Below, piece after piece: positions 37,265-46,442 of a DNA stretch of 64,000 nt. The stretch's first letter is position 1. The number at the start of each line of letters is the position of its first letter. The notes under the pieces are model-generated. The model was not told the origin of the DNA. It made no database searches and saw nothing but the letters and a program-made list of their open reading frames with translations. A program made the translations under genes and the position numbers. This DNA is from Mangrovimonas sp. ST2L15 (GTDB taxonomy: Bacteria; Bacteroidota; Bacteroidia; Flavobacteriales; Flavobacteriaceae): contig NZ_LBIQ01000030.1 of NCBI RefSeq assembly GCF_001280515.1, forward strand, positions 1,178,001-1,242,000. Reading direction: 5' to 3'.

Positions 37265-38926
37265 TTAAAATGCCGTAGCGATATTTAAAGTGAAGCCTGT
37301 ATTTTGAGGCACGTAGCGACAAATACCACCTACACAGACCAATCCACCCCTTTGTCTTCCATAGCTAGCCCCAATCCTGGTGGAGCCTTTGGTGAAGCTG
37401 CCTCCAAAATTGTAATAGTGAACATCTCGATCCTCGTTAGGGTTTCCATAGTTCCACATATCCATAGCAAAAATGCTAAACTTGGAATTGAAATTGTATT
37501 CTAAAGTAGCTGCCGCCCAGTTTTTCGCGCGGTCAAAGGTTTTGTCATCAGACCAAAGGTGCTGTCCTTCCATTCTTATGGATTTTCCATTTCCAAATTT
37601 ATGTGTAGCTTCAGCTGTCAATATGGTAGCATTCACTTCGCCAGTCGTATCTTCTATATATTTTTTGTTGTAAAAAGTGTTGATTCCAGAAAAAATGGTA
37701 GTCCATGTTGAGGATAATTTTTTTCTGACCTCCAAGCTTACTTCTCTAAAGTAATTTTCTCCAAAACTTAAAAACCCATCAGAGGTATAAGTTCTTTCTA
37801 CCTCATTGAATTGTCCTCCTACACCATACCAATTGGAATAATTAAACGCTAGTTTGGTACCATATTTACCGCCCAAAGTAGTTTCTTTTTTAAAGCTATA
37901 ATAGACGTCCAATTGCCCTCCTATTTCTCCGGCTTTTGCTTGCGGATTGAAGGTTAGTCTTGGTTGCGATTGATAGACGTAAATATTGGCCAAACTGTAA
38001 TCATGTTGTTTGGTCAGGGCAGGAAGATAATTTAGGTAGTTTTGGTTATAGACATTAGAGCCTTGGTCTCTTTGGGAGAAAAAAGCCATGTTTTCCATAC
38101 GTCTTAAAGTGGCATCAATTCCTAGTCCGCTTTTTGCATATCCAAAATTTAATAACAAAGCATTTCCACTGAAGTACCTATTAGGGAATAAGGTTCCCAA
38201 TTCTTGATAAATATCTTCTGTTTTAAAAACATATTCCAAAGAAGAATAAAAATTACCTTCTGAATAATCTAAACGTGTAGAGAAAGCACTGGTCAAATCA
38301 TTATAATTTGGGTTGTCTATGTCCAAATCTTCCATACGACCTACATAACTTAAGCCTATATTGATTATGGAGTTTTCAAATCCAAAAATATCACTGGCCC
38401 CAATTTCGGTGTTGAATCCATAGATTTCTCCACGAGATACTTCAAAACCGTCGCGTTGTCTTCCATATAAACCGGTGAATTGTAGATATGACGTTGGTGA
38501 ATAGGTAACATGGGCACCTCTCAAGGCATTGTTGATTCCCAATTGCCTGTCCTCCCAGGACCTTAAAATCAGGCCGCTACCAAACTGTTCGTAAAAATAA
38601 CCCAAGGTTGCTTTTAATTTTTCTGATTTATACCCAACGGCAAAGGTTCCTACATTTGTTCCTTCGTATTTTGGATAAAGATTTAAAAGTGCTTGAGGTT
38701 CATAGGCTTCCCCTTGAATGTTGGCAAACCAATTTTTATAATTATAGTTGAGTCTCAGGTAGGTGTTGGATCTAAAATGGTCTTCTTCTGAAAAATCGCC
38801 TAGTTTTGGATCATCAACATAATACTGGGAGTTGGATTCCAAACCTCCGCTAAGATGGCCAAAATCTTGTGCAAGAGCATGACCTACAGCCAAAACCATA
38901 ACTATGGTTAGTAGTTTAAACTTCAT
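37265..38926 (-). CDS. DUF6029-like outer-membrane beta-barrel protein
   Basis: A 553-residue protein with signal peptide MKFKLLTIVMVLAVGHALAQ followed by continuous alternating aromatic/polar strands ending in a terminal phenylalanine (GFTLNIATAF), the pattern of an outer-membrane barrel. The N-terminal part DFGHLSGGLESNSQYYVDD and YFYEQFGSGLILRSWEDRQLGIDN-like text (here with INN) is what I remember of the family catalogued as DUF6029. Function is unknown. It lies 18 bases after a TlpA-like thioredoxin gene and is probably co-transcribed with it, suggesting a link to redox folding of an envelope protein. Confidence 0.8.
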   Translation of the reverse strand: MKFKLLTIVMVLAVGHALAQDFGHLSGGLESNSQYYVDDPKLGDFSEEDHFRSNTYLRLNYNYKNWFANIQGEAYEPQALLNLYPKYEGTNVGTFAVGYKSEKLKATLGYFYEQFGSGLILRSWEDRQLGINNALRGAHVTYSPTSYLQFTGLYGRQRDGFEVSRGEIYGFNTEIGASDIFGFENSIINIGLSYVGRMEDLDIDNPNYNDLTSAFSTRLDYSEGNFYSSLEYVFKTEDIYQELGTLFPNRYFSGNALLLNFGYAKSGLGIDATLRRMENMAFFSQRDQGSNVYNQNYLNYLPALTKQHDYSLANIYVYQSQPRLTFNPQAKAGEIGGQLDVYYSFKKETTLGGKYGTKLAFNYSNWYGVGGQFNEVERTYTSDGFLSFGENYFREVSLEVRKKLSSTWTTIFSGINTFYNKKYIEDTTGEVNATILTAEATHKFGNGKSIRMEGQHLWSDDKTFDRAKNWAAATLEYNFNSKFSIFAMDMWNYGNPNEDRDVHYYNFGGSFTKGSTRIGASYGRQRGGLVCVGGICRYVPQNTGFTLNIATAF

Positions 38927-38944
38927 ATTTTTTTTGGGATCTAA

Positions 38945-39430
38945 TTAGTTGGCGAATTCTTTTACTTTCGCAAATAATTCTTCTTCGGCTCCAGGAGTAT
39001 ATCCAGAATGTCGATAAAGAATTTGATTATTTTTTACAATTAAGGTTACTGGAACCGTAGGTGCATTTAATAGTCTTTTTAAATCGCTGTTGGTGTCTAG
39101 AAGTACATCAAATTCCCAGCCTTTACCATTCACTAAGGGTTTTACACGTTTTACCGTTCTGGAATCATCTATGGAAACAGCATATAATTTTACATTGGTT
39201 TCATCTTGCCAATCACTGTAAACCTCGCCAATGGCATCCAACTCATTTTTACAAGGCACGCACCACGTTGCCCATAAGGAAACAATAGTCAGTTGATCAT
39301 TTTTGGAGATGTCCTGAATGTTGACTAAGGAACCATCGAGATTTTTTAAACTTAAATTGGGAAGCTCGTCCTGTGCACGGACAAAAGTAAGCCCAAATAC
39401 AAAGGAAAGAGTGAGAATTAAGATTTTCAT
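38945..39430 (-). CDS. TlpA-like periplasmic thioredoxin
   Basis: A 161-residue thioredoxin-fold protein with signal peptide MKILILTLSFVFGLTFVRAQ and the redox motif WCVPC at about residues 56-60 in the context VSLWATWCVPCKNELDAIGE, typical of TlpA/ResA reductases. The cis-proline is in APTVPVTLIV. It is expected to reduce disulfides in periplasmic or outer-membrane proteins. It leads the two-gene operon with the barrel protein and is divergent from a second CxxC protein, the Omp28-family lipoprotein. Confidence 0.88.
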   Translation of the reverse strand: MKILILTLSFVFGLTFVRAQDELPNLSLKNLDGSLVNIQDISKNDQLTIVSLWATWCVPCKNELDAIGEVYSDWQDETNVKLYAVSIDDSRTVKRVKPLVNGKGWEFDVLLDTNSDLKRLLNAPTVPVTLIVKNNQILYRHSGYTPGAEEELFAKVKEFAN

Positions 39431-39459
39431 TAGCTTATATATTTTAAAAAATTTCGGGC

Positions 39460-39488
39460 AAAGTTAGACTTTTTGATATAAAATGAAA
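39460..39488 (-). promoter_or_regulatory. Promoter of the TlpA-like gene
   Basis: The minus strand reads TTTC (complement of 39485-39488), a 17-base spacer and TAACTTTG (complement of 39460-39467), close to the Bacteroidetes -33/-7 consensus. The leader would be about 25 bases. Confidence 0.5.
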
Positions 39489-39546
39489 CTTTTAGGGTTG
39501 TTTTTGTAAAAATCAATTAAAATTTTAACGATTTAAAGAATTTATA

Positions 39547-39554
39547 TATATTCG
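39547..39554 (+). promoter_or_regulatory. -7-like box for the Omp28-family gene
   Basis: TATATTCG differs from TAnnTTTG at one position. It gives a leader of about 38 bases to the ATG at 39597. Confidence 0.35.
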
Positions 39555-39596
39555 CCACCATTGCACAAAAACAACAATAACTTAACTGAAAAGGTA

Positions 39597-40883
39597 ATGA
39601 AAGTAAAACAAACAATCTTCAGAGTATTTTTATTCGTTCTAACGGGTTTGATGGCTTCTTGTAGTTCATCAAGCACTGATGAAGGAGGAGGAACGGAACA
39701 AGCATCTTCTATAACAATTTCTTCAAATGCAAGCTCCGTTTATTTAGGGGAGTCTTTTGCATTTACTGTTATGGATAACTTAGGAAACAATGTAACTGCC
39801 CAGTCGACGATTTATTTCAATGGTAATGCAACAAGCAGTGCTAATTACACACCATCTCAAGGAGGAACTTTTGATGTTTATGCCAAATATAATAATTTGA
39901 CAAGCTCTGACATTTCAGTAACTGTTAATGTGGAAGAAACATTATCTTCCATTGTATTAACGGGAGATAAAGAAGCTATGGTTAATGGGGAGACGATCAC
40001 TTTGACAGCGACTGGAAATGAAGGAACTGATTTTACAGCAGAAGCAACATTTTTTGTAAACGGGGTGGCATTGGAAGGAAATACCTATGTGGCTTCAGAG
40101 TACGGAAATATAACTTTCACGGCGTCTTATGATACATATGATAGTAGTGCTCTTAATGTTCTTGTAGGGCACACTGAAAAAGTATTGATTGAAGATTATA
40201 CGGGAACCTGGTGTGGATGGTGTCCAAGAGTCGCCTACGGTATTGAGTTGGTTGAAGAAGAAACTGAAAACACTGTAGTAGTGGCAATTCACCGTGGAAA
40301 TAGCAGTGGTTCTTACTATGACCCATACAATTATCCAGCTGAAGATTTAGAAGATTTTATTGGATTAACGGGTTATCCAACAGCTAAATTGAATAGAATT
40401 TTTGGATGGGCTTCTCCTGAACCTAATTTTGTAGGGCAAGTATTGAATTATCAAGGCGATGTAGTAGAGCAAGGATTGGCTATAACCTCTAACTTAAATG
40501 GTTCAACATTGGACGTGACAGTAAAAATAAATGCTATAGGAGGCCTTCCAGCAGGAACTAAACTTGTAGTTGGTGTTTTAGAAAATGGACTGGTTCAAGA
40601 CCAAACAAATTACACAAGTTATTATGGTGGTGGATCTGTTCTTTACAATTTTGAACACAATCATGTATTAAGACAAATGCCTGCGGGATTATTTGGAGAG
40701 GAAGTATCGGCCAGTGATATGGATGCTACTTCTGGTTTTTATTCTAAAGAATACAGTTTCCAATTGAGCTCTTCAATTCAAAATTCAAATAACTTAACCT
40801 TGGCTGCATTTATTACCAATTCGGCGGGAGCAGCAATAAACTCTCAAAAAGCAACCGTGGGAGAAACTAAGGACTTTGACTAA
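39597..40883 (+). CDS. Omp28-family lipoprotein with CxxC motif
   Basis: A 429-residue lipoprotein. From the ATG at 39597 it starts MKVKQTIFRVFLFVLTGLMASC, a signal peptide with lipobox; a TTG 36 bases upstream lies too near the predicted transcript start. Residues about 35-195 resemble two Ig-like beta repeats. The rest fits the Omp28-related family, with the thioredoxin-like motif TGTWCGWCPR at about residues 202-211 and FIGLTGYPTAKLNR after it. It is likely on the outer membrane or cell surface. The divergent TlpA-like gene also encodes a CxxC protein, so a shared redox theme is possible. Confidence 0.82.
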   Translation: MKVKQTIFRVFLFVLTGLMASCSSSSTDEGGGTEQASSITISSNASSVYLGESFAFTVMDNLGNNVTAQSTIYFNGNATSSANYTPSQGGTFDVYAKYNNLTSSDISVTVNVEETLSSIVLTGDKEAMVNGETITLTATGNEGTDFTAEATFFVNGVALEGNTYVASEYGNITFTASYDTYDSSALNVLVGHTEKVLIEDYTGTWCGWCPRVAYGIELVEEETENTVVVAIHRGNSSGSYYDPYNYPAEDLEDFIGLTGYPTAKLNRIFGWASPEPNFVGQVLNYQGDVVEQGLAITSNLNGSTLDVTVKINAIGGLPAGTKLVVGVLENGLVQDQTNYTSYYGGGSVLYNFEHNHVLRQMPAGLFGEEVSASDMDATSGFYSKEYSFQLSSSIQNSNNLTLAAFITNSAGAAINSQKATVGETKDFD

Positions 40884-40903
40884 ACTAAATACCTTATTTG
40901 AAG

Positions 40904-40930
40904 AAAGCGGAATTTGATTCCGCTTTTTTT
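40904..40930 (+). terminator. Terminator of the Omp28-family gene
   Basis: AAAGCGGAAT (40904-40913) pairs with ATTCCGCTTT (40917-40926) around a 3-base loop, followed by further T. Confidence 0.85.
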
Positions 40931-40964
40931 ATTTTTAGTTCGTTAAAGTTTAATTATAGTAATA

Positions 40965-40996
40965 AAAAAACCTTGAAGATTACTTCAAGGTTTTTT
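40965..40996 (-). terminator. Terminator of pruA
   Basis: AAAAAACCTTGAAG (40965-40978) and CTTCAAGGTTTTTT (40983-40996) form a perfect 14-bp stem with a 4-base loop, T-rich on both strands. It lies 20 bases beyond the pruA stop. Confidence 0.85.
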
Positions 40997-41015
40997 CTTT
41001 TTATTTGATTTTAGA

Positions 41016-42641
41016 TTATCCTAAAAATGGATATCTATAATCTGTTGGAGTTACAAATGTTTCTTTAATAAGTCTAGGTGATACCCATCTTAATAAGTTT
41101 TGTGCACTTCCAGCTTTATCATTAGTTCCTGAAGCTCTTGCTCCACCAAATGGTTGTTGTCCAACAACAGCTCCTGTAGGTTTGTCATTGATATAGAAGT
41201 TACCAGCACTATTTTCAAGTGCTCTTGTAGCTTCATTAATAGCATACCTGTCTGTTGCTAAAACGGCTCCAGTTAAGGCGTATTCACTAGTTTCATCAAG
41301 TAATTGAAGAGTTTCAGAGTATTTGTCAGCTTCGTAAACATATATGGTGATGACAGGGCCAAACAATTCGGTACACATAGTTGTGTATTTTGGATTAGTG
41401 GTCAAAATAACCGTAGGCTCAATAAAGTAACCTTTAGATTTGTCATATCCACCTCCAACAATAATTTCAGCATCATCATCAGCTTTAGCTTGGTCGATAT
41501 ATTTGGCCAATTTATCAAAAGAGCCTTCATGGATGACAGCTGTTATGAAATTACCCATATCTTCTGGAGATCCCATTTTAAAGGAATTGACGTCTTCAAT
41601 AACATAGTTTTTCACATCTTCCCAAAGGTTGTCTGGAATGTATGCTCTTGAAGCAGCGCTACATTTTTGTCCCTGCAATTCAAAGGCACCTCTTGAAATA
41701 GCGGTCGCTACTTGTTTCGCATTGGCAGATTTATGAGCGATAATAAAATCTTTACCACCAGTTTCACCTACAATTCTAGGGTAGGTTTTGTAATTGTGGA
41801 TGTTATTACCAATTTGTTTCCACAGTTCCTTAAAAATAAAAGTAGAACCTGTAAAATGCAATCCAGAAAAATCTGGGTGCGATAAAATGGTGTCCGAAAT
41901 CATAACTGGATCTCCAAAAACAACATTAATGACGCCATCTGGAACTCCTGCTTCTTTGAAAACATCCATGACAACTTTTGCTGAAAAGACTTGGCTGTCA
42001 CTTGGTTTCCAAACAACTACGTTACCCATTAAAGCCATACATGAAGGTAGGTTTCCAGCAATTGCAGTAAAATTAAATGGTGTTACAGCATAGGTGAAAC
42101 CTTCAAGAGGTCTATATTCCACACGGTTCCATGCATCTGACGTGCTTTCAGGTTGCTCTGCATAAATATCAGTCATGTATTGCACATTGAAACGGAGGAA
42201 ATCAATTAATTCGCAAGCAGCATCTATTTCGGCTTGATGAATGGTTTTGGATTGAGCAATCATGGTGGCGGCATTAATTCTAGCCCTATAAGGACCGGCA
42301 ATTAATTCTGCAGCTTTTAAAAAGATACCTGCTCGTTGTTCCCAAGGCATTTGAGACCAAGATTTTCTAGCTTCTAAAGCTGTAGAGATTGCTTCTTCTA
42401 CATGTTTTTTTTCTGCTAAGTGATAGGTTCCTACACTATGTTTATGGTCATGTGGAGGAGACATGGTTCTGGTATTTCCAGTGGAAACATCCTGACCATT
42501 GATATAAAGAGGGACATCAATTTGACTATTGAACATCTCTTTGTATGCTTTCAAAACCTCTTCCCTTTCTGAAGAACCTGGAGCATATGATTTAACCGGT
42601 TCATTTACAGCAATTGGGACATTGAAAAATGCGTTCGCCAT
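41016..42641 (-). CDS. pruA: Delta-1-pyrroline-5-carboxylate dehydrogenase
   Basis: Oxidises glutamate 5-semialdehyde to glutamate with NAD+, the second step of proline degradation. The 541-residue aldehyde dehydrogenase shows the cofactor region FTAIAGNLPSCMALMGN and VVWKPSD, LHFTGSTFIFKELW, the glutamate motif VGETGGKDFI, the catalytic cysteine in LQGQKCSAASRAY (about residue 325) and ELFGPVITIYVY. The size fits the stand-alone P5CDH rather than bifunctional PutA. No proline dehydrogenase gene is in the window. It works in the opposite direction to proA at 12097-13296. Confidence 0.95.
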   Translation of the reverse strand: MANAFFNVPIAVNEPVKSYAPGSSEREEVLKAYKEMFNSQIDVPLYINGQDVSTGNTRTMSPPHDHKHSVGTYHLAEKKHVEEAISTALEARKSWSQMPWEQRAGIFLKAAELIAGPYRARINAATMIAQSKTIHQAEIDAACELIDFLRFNVQYMTDIYAEQPESTSDAWNRVEYRPLEGFTYAVTPFNFTAIAGNLPSCMALMGNVVVWKPSDSQVFSAKVVMDVFKEAGVPDGVINVVFGDPVMISDTILSHPDFSGLHFTGSTFIFKELWKQIGNNIHNYKTYPRIVGETGGKDFIIAHKSANAKQVATAISRGAFELQGQKCSAASRAYIPDNLWEDVKNYVIEDVNSFKMGSPEDMGNFITAVIHEGSFDKLAKYIDQAKADDDAEIIVGGGYDKSKGYFIEPTVILTTNPKYTTMCTELFGPVITIYVYEADKYSETLQLLDETSEYALTGAVLATDRYAINEATRALENSAGNFYINDKPTGAVVGQQPFGGARASGTNDKAGSAQNLLRWVSPRLIKETFVTPTDYRYPFLG

Positions 42642-42680
42642 AGATTTTATGATTTTATGGTGTTACTAAATTTTGGAGTA

Positions 42681-42688
42681 CAAAGGTA
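42681..42688 (-). promoter_or_regulatory. -7 box for pruA
   Basis: The minus strand reads TACCTTTG, matching TAnnTTTG. The leader would be about 35 bases. The best -33 candidate, TTG, lies 26 bases further, longer than usual. Confidence 0.45.
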
Positions 42689-42787
42689 TGTTTTTTATGT
42701 GGTTTTTAGTGTAACAAGAGTATCAAAACAAAGTTAAATGCCATAAATTTTGTAAGTTACACGCCAGTATTTTAGACTGCTTGATTT

Positions 42788-43507
42788 ATGTGTACAGTAA
42801 CGCTAGTTGCGATAGGAGATAGTGGATTTGTATTAACTTCTAATAGGGATGAAGATCCGCAGAGGGAGACCATTGCTCCAAAGATTTATTTTGAGGAAGG
42901 AGTAACTATTTGGTGTCCTAAGGATAAAGTGGCTGGAGGAACATGGATTGGTTTAAGTGATAAGCAACGGGTTATTTGTCTCCTTAATGGCGGCTTCACG
43001 AGACACAAACGACTGGATAAATACAAAATGAGCCGAGGGGTTGTTGTGAAGGAATTATTAATAGCTGATAATTTTTTGAATTGTATTTCCAAATTTGACT
43101 TTTCTCATATTGAACCGTTCACCATTGTAGCTACCGATTGGAATGATTCGCTTTGTTTTTTTGAAATCGTTTGGGATGGATTAGAGGTACATCAAAAGGA
43201 ATTAGAATTGAAAACCCATATTTGGTCCTCAACGACATTATATGATGAGCAAATGAAATCGGAACGACATCAATGGTTTAAAGAATTTAAAGAGGGTCAT
43301 AGTCTAAATGAAAAATCTCTTCTGAAATTTCACAAAGCCTATAACTTGAATAAGTATGGTATTATAATGGATCGTGGTTTTGTCAAAACGACCAGTATCA
43401 CTCAAATAGTGATGAAAAAGGAAGAAATTAAGACTAAGTTTTTAAATCTTCAAGAGGAAGATTCTATGATTCAGGAGACATTTTCCAAAAACCAATTTTA
43501 TTCATGA
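42788..43507 (+). CDS. NRDE-family (TANGO2-like) protein
   Basis: A 239-residue protein of the NRDE/TANGO2 superfamily. It begins MCTVTLVA, with a cysteine as second residue, and has the naming motif SNRDED at about residues 18-23. GGTWIGLSDKQRVICLLNGG follows, all standard for the family, whose fold resembles Ntn-hydrolases. If the initiator methionine is removed, Cys2 would become an N-terminal nucleophile; that activity is an inference. In eukaryotes TANGO2 has been linked to haem and lipid handling. The stop overlaps the next gene (ATGA), so the two are coupled. Confidence 0.87.
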   Translation: MCTVTLVAIGDSGFVLTSNRDEDPQRETIAPKIYFEEGVTIWCPKDKVAGGTWIGLSDKQRVICLLNGGFTRHKRLDKYKMSRGVVVKELLIADNFLNCISKFDFSHIEPFTIVATDWNDSLCFFEIVWDGLEVHQKELELKTHIWSSTTLYDEQMKSERHQWFKEFKEGHSLNEKSLLKFHKAYNLNKYGIIMDRGFVKTTSITQIVMKKEEIKTKFLNLQEEDSMIQETFSKNQFYS

Positions 43508-44496
43508 GTAACTCGGGAATTATTATTGTTTTGGCTTATCCAGAGACTATTGTTAAGGTGTCTAATGAGTGGTATTCGCCATTATTGAAATATGCAGGAA
43601 TAGGAAAAAAGGATTATGTAAGGGCAGGTCATGCAGCATTAGTGCTTATTGAAAAGGGCAAAGGTGAAATCTGTTATTATGACTTTGGCAGATATATTAC
43701 GCCACAGCCAATGGGGCGAGTTAGAAGTAAAGAAACAGATGGTGAATTGGATTTTTCACTGGAAGCCCAATTTACGAATGGTCAAATGACAAATTTGGAA
43801 GAAATCTTGTCTTTTTTGGCTACACAACCACAATTTACTCATGGAGTAGGTAATATGTATGCGTCTGTTTGTGATGAGGTTGATTTTGAAAGGGCCAAAG
43901 CATTTATTAATGAAATGCAAGATAAGTTACTCATTAGGTATGGGGCTTTTGTGAAAAAGGCCTCTAATTGTGCCAGATTTGTAACAGATGTTTTAATAGC
44001 TTCAACGACTAATAAAGTGACCCAGAAAAAATTAATCGGTTTAAAGAGATTTACTCCTAGTACGATAGGAAATGTTGTGGCGGCGGCCAATGATTTGGGA
44101 GTCTTTAAAGTTTCAGAAACTGGATTTATCGAACCTTTTTCCTCGGATGTTGGTAAGATAAACAAAGAATGTCTGCTTGATCCTTTAAAGGATTTCAAGC
44201 CCAGTTCTTTAGGAACTATGGTCCCCCAAAAAGTGGGTCACGCGGGTCAAAAGGCTCAATGGCTATCTGGTATTGGTTCTGGTGCTTGGTTTGAAATTTT
44301 GGAGACTGATGGGTGCCAAGTTGTATTCAGAAGAATTTCCCCAAATGGACATATTGATGTGCATGATGTGTTTTCAACAGAAACTGCGGTTATTGATTGG
44401 AATAGTCCATTTGAATTTACACATCACTCCAATTGTAAATTTTTTCATATTCAGCAGGAGGATAAAATTGTGCGGTTTAATAGAGGTATTAATTAA
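43504..44496 (+). CDS. Probable permuted NlpC/P60-like protein (DUF6695-like)
   Basis: A 330-residue cytoplasmic protein without signal peptide. It resembles the flavobacterial family I remember as DUF6695. Key visible residues are a histidine in VRAGHAALVLIEKG (about residue 40) and, about 120 residues later, a cysteine in KASNCARFVTDVLI (about 158). This His-before-Cys order is that of permuted papain-like (NlpC/P60, LRAT-like) folds, so an amidase or acyltransferase role is possible. It is coupled by a 4-base overlap to the NRDE gene and its end overlaps the convergent apaG by 8 bases. Confidence 0.65.
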   Translation: MSNSGIIIVLAYPETIVKVSNEWYSPLLKYAGIGKKDYVRAGHAALVLIEKGKGEICYYDFGRYITPQPMGRVRSKETDGELDFSLEAQFTNGQMTNLEEILSFLATQPQFTHGVGNMYASVCDEVDFERAKAFINEMQDKLLIRYGAFVKKASNCARFVTDVLIASTTNKVTQKKLIGLKRFTPSTIGNVVAAANDLGVFKVSETGFIEPFSSDVGKINKECLLDPLKDFKPSSLGTMVPQKVGHAGQKAQWLSGIGSGAWFEILETDGCQVVFRRISPNGHIDVHDVFSTETAVIDWNSPFEFTHHSNCKFFHIQQEDKIVRFNRGIN

Positions 44497-44875
44497 GTGC
44501 AAAGGGAGCACTTAGCTTAAAGCTTGGGATAATCACCTGAAACTTATTGGCTGAAGAAAAATTAACCATATTAAAATGACCGCTCATGCAGCCGAAAGGA
44601 GAAGATAACAAACAGCCTGAAGTATAGGTGTGTGATTCTCCTGGGTTTAAGACCGGTTTTTTTCCAATAACTCCTTCTCCATTGACGGTTTCAATGTGAT
44701 TTAATGCATCTTTAATGGTCCAATGTCGGGCAAGTAACTGAACCACATCTTTGCTCTGGTTCTCAATTGTTACCTTGTATCCATAGGCAAATTGAATCCT
44801 ATAATTCTTATAGAAAGTTCCTTCAAAAGTGGTTTCTACAGAAATTTTAATCCCCCTAGTGACTTGCTGTACCAT
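44489..44875 (-). CDS. apaG: ApaG-domain protein
   Basis: A 128-residue single-domain protein with an immunoglobulin-like beta-sandwich. Text matches ApaG closely: GIKISVETTFEGTFYKNYRIQFAYGYKVTIENQS, VQLLARHWTIKDA, VNGEGVIGKKPVLNPGESHTYTSGCLLSSPFGCMSGHF. ApaG was linked to Co2+/Mg2+ resistance in enterobacteria and the domain occurs in F-box proteins; the molecular role is unsettled. It lies about 100 bases downstream of the Plug gene. The 3' end overlaps the convergent gene by 8 bases. Confidence 0.93.
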   Translation of the reverse strand: MVQQVTRGIKISVETTFEGTFYKNYRIQFAYGYKVTIENQSKDVVQLLARHWTIKDALNHIETVNGEGVIGKKPVLNPGESHTYTSGCLLSSPFGCMSGHFNMVNFSSANKFQVIIPSFKLSAPFALN

Positions 44876-44974
44876 TTTTGGCTAAACGCTTAAAAAAGTT
44901 TTGGTTCTTGCTAAAATAAGAAATTTTAATTGTAAAATGTAAAAAAATAGATGTTAATGATGATTGTCAGGGTT

Positions 44975-46228
44975 TTAGTTTGAAATATTAATAGAGCTAG
45001 CCTCTCCCATTCCAACCAGACGATCAAATCTACTACCTAAATCTCTAAAATAAACTAAGACTTTATAGTTGTTTTCGGTTTGATAAAAATTGCCGCCAAT
45101 TGCTCCTTCATCTATATTTCCTTTTCTATCTACAAGAACATACTTGTAATTGTAAAATCCTTGTTTCAATAAAAGGAATCCCTCATAGACATTTCTATCT
45201 GCATTATAGGTCATTTCATTTTCCTTACTTATAGCATAGTTGTTATAATTTCCATATATATAAGGTGTTTTACCAAGGAATGGTTCGTTGGCCAATAATG
45301 AGAAATGAATCCAAGCATAATCGGCTTCAATACTAGGGTTTTCTACATCAAGGGCGGTTATTATGAAATTTCCATTGATATCTGGATTGTACGTATATGG
45401 ACGATCTTTTCTGGCAATATTGGTAAATAAATAATTGTTATAAAGGTCATGTAATTCAATAAATTGAATGGCATTATTGGCCGCCCTTATGTCTTTGTTG
45501 TCAAAATAAAAGTACTCATTGCCAGCCCAGAAACTAGATTCCTTGGTGTATTTGTAGATTAATTCATTACCCATGGTGTATTGAGGCTTCAGGTTGGAGA
45601 TAGCAGAGTTTAAATTATTATTTTGAATAATTAAGGTTTTTACCGTCTGATCAGGATTGGTAAACTCAATAGAGCTAGAGTTGATGGATATATCAACACT
45701 TTGTTTTTCTTCAATAAACCTAACATCTCTTGATCGTTTAATAGCAACTCCAACTTGAGCGCTTTGTTCATAAATCATGAATTTTCTAGAAAACACCAAT
45801 TCATCATACTCATTGTAAATATGAATCATGTAGTTTCCAGAAATCTTTAAGCGACGTGTTCTTTCATTAGGAATAGTAAGCTCGTAATGAGAATAAATTT
45901 GATAAGTGTTGAACGAATTTTGATAGGTCCTTATTCTTTGATTATCATAGCCATCCATAAACTCCGCTTTAGCTAGTACAGAAGGTGTCCAATCAAAATT
46001 ATAATATTCTATTTTATAGTAGAAGTCAGCTTCTTCCCCATTCAAGGCATCAAATTCCAATTGAATAAAATCTCCTAACTTGATAACTGGGAGCTGACTT
46101 TCGTTGGTGTCTCCTTTAAAAGTAATTGTTTTAATATGTTCGGGCGGGTTGACTTCTCTAGTGACCTGAGCATTGGTGTTAATTGAATAAAGAAGAAATA
46201 GGAGCGTTAGAGTTAGTCGGATTACCAT
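44975..46228 (-). CDS. Type IX secretion Plug protein (DUF5103)
   Basis: A 417-residue periplasmic protein with signal peptide MVIRLTLTLLFLLYSINTNAQ. It fits the DUF5103/Plug family: VNPPEHIKTITFKGDTNES, FYYKIEYYNFDWTPSVLAKAEFMDGYDNQRI, YQIYSHYELTIPNE and a C-terminal domain with YVLVDRKGNIDEGAIGGNFYQTENNY. In the F. johnsoniae translocon structure the Plug protein closes the periplasmic end of the giant SprA channel in one of its states. Together with porT this shows T9SS genes scattered through the chromosome, as is usual in the phylum. Confidence 0.87.
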   Translation of the reverse strand: MVIRLTLTLLFLLYSINTNAQVTREVNPPEHIKTITFKGDTNESQLPVIKLGDFIQLEFDALNGEEADFYYKIEYYNFDWTPSVLAKAEFMDGYDNQRIRTYQNSFNTYQIYSHYELTIPNERTRRLKISGNYMIHIYNEYDELVFSRKFMIYEQSAQVGVAIKRSRDVRFIEEKQSVDISINSSSIEFTNPDQTVKTLIIQNNNLNSAISNLKPQYTMGNELIYKYTKESSFWAGNEYFYFDNKDIRAANNAIQFIELHDLYNNYLFTNIARKDRPYTYNPDINGNFIITALDVENPSIEADYAWIHFSLLANEPFLGKTPYIYGNYNNYAISKENEMTYNADRNVYEGFLLLKQGFYNYKYVLVDRKGNIDEGAIGGNFYQTENNYKVLVYFRDLGSRFDRLVGMGEASSINISN

Positions 46229-46442
46229 TCGTTTGTCATTTGTTTTGTAAATATAATCAAATTTTATGCCTTGATATAAAGGGTTTATGATGGCCCTAAA
46301 ATTAACCTTTTAAAAAAGGTTGGAGCGGTTGATATTATTAACTTTACAATAATTTCAATAGGTTGAGATTTAGGGAGGTTGCTAAACTGATCTAAATCAT
46401 CATTTTTCCAGAAAGTTTTAGGGAAATTTGTTTTAGAAAGTT

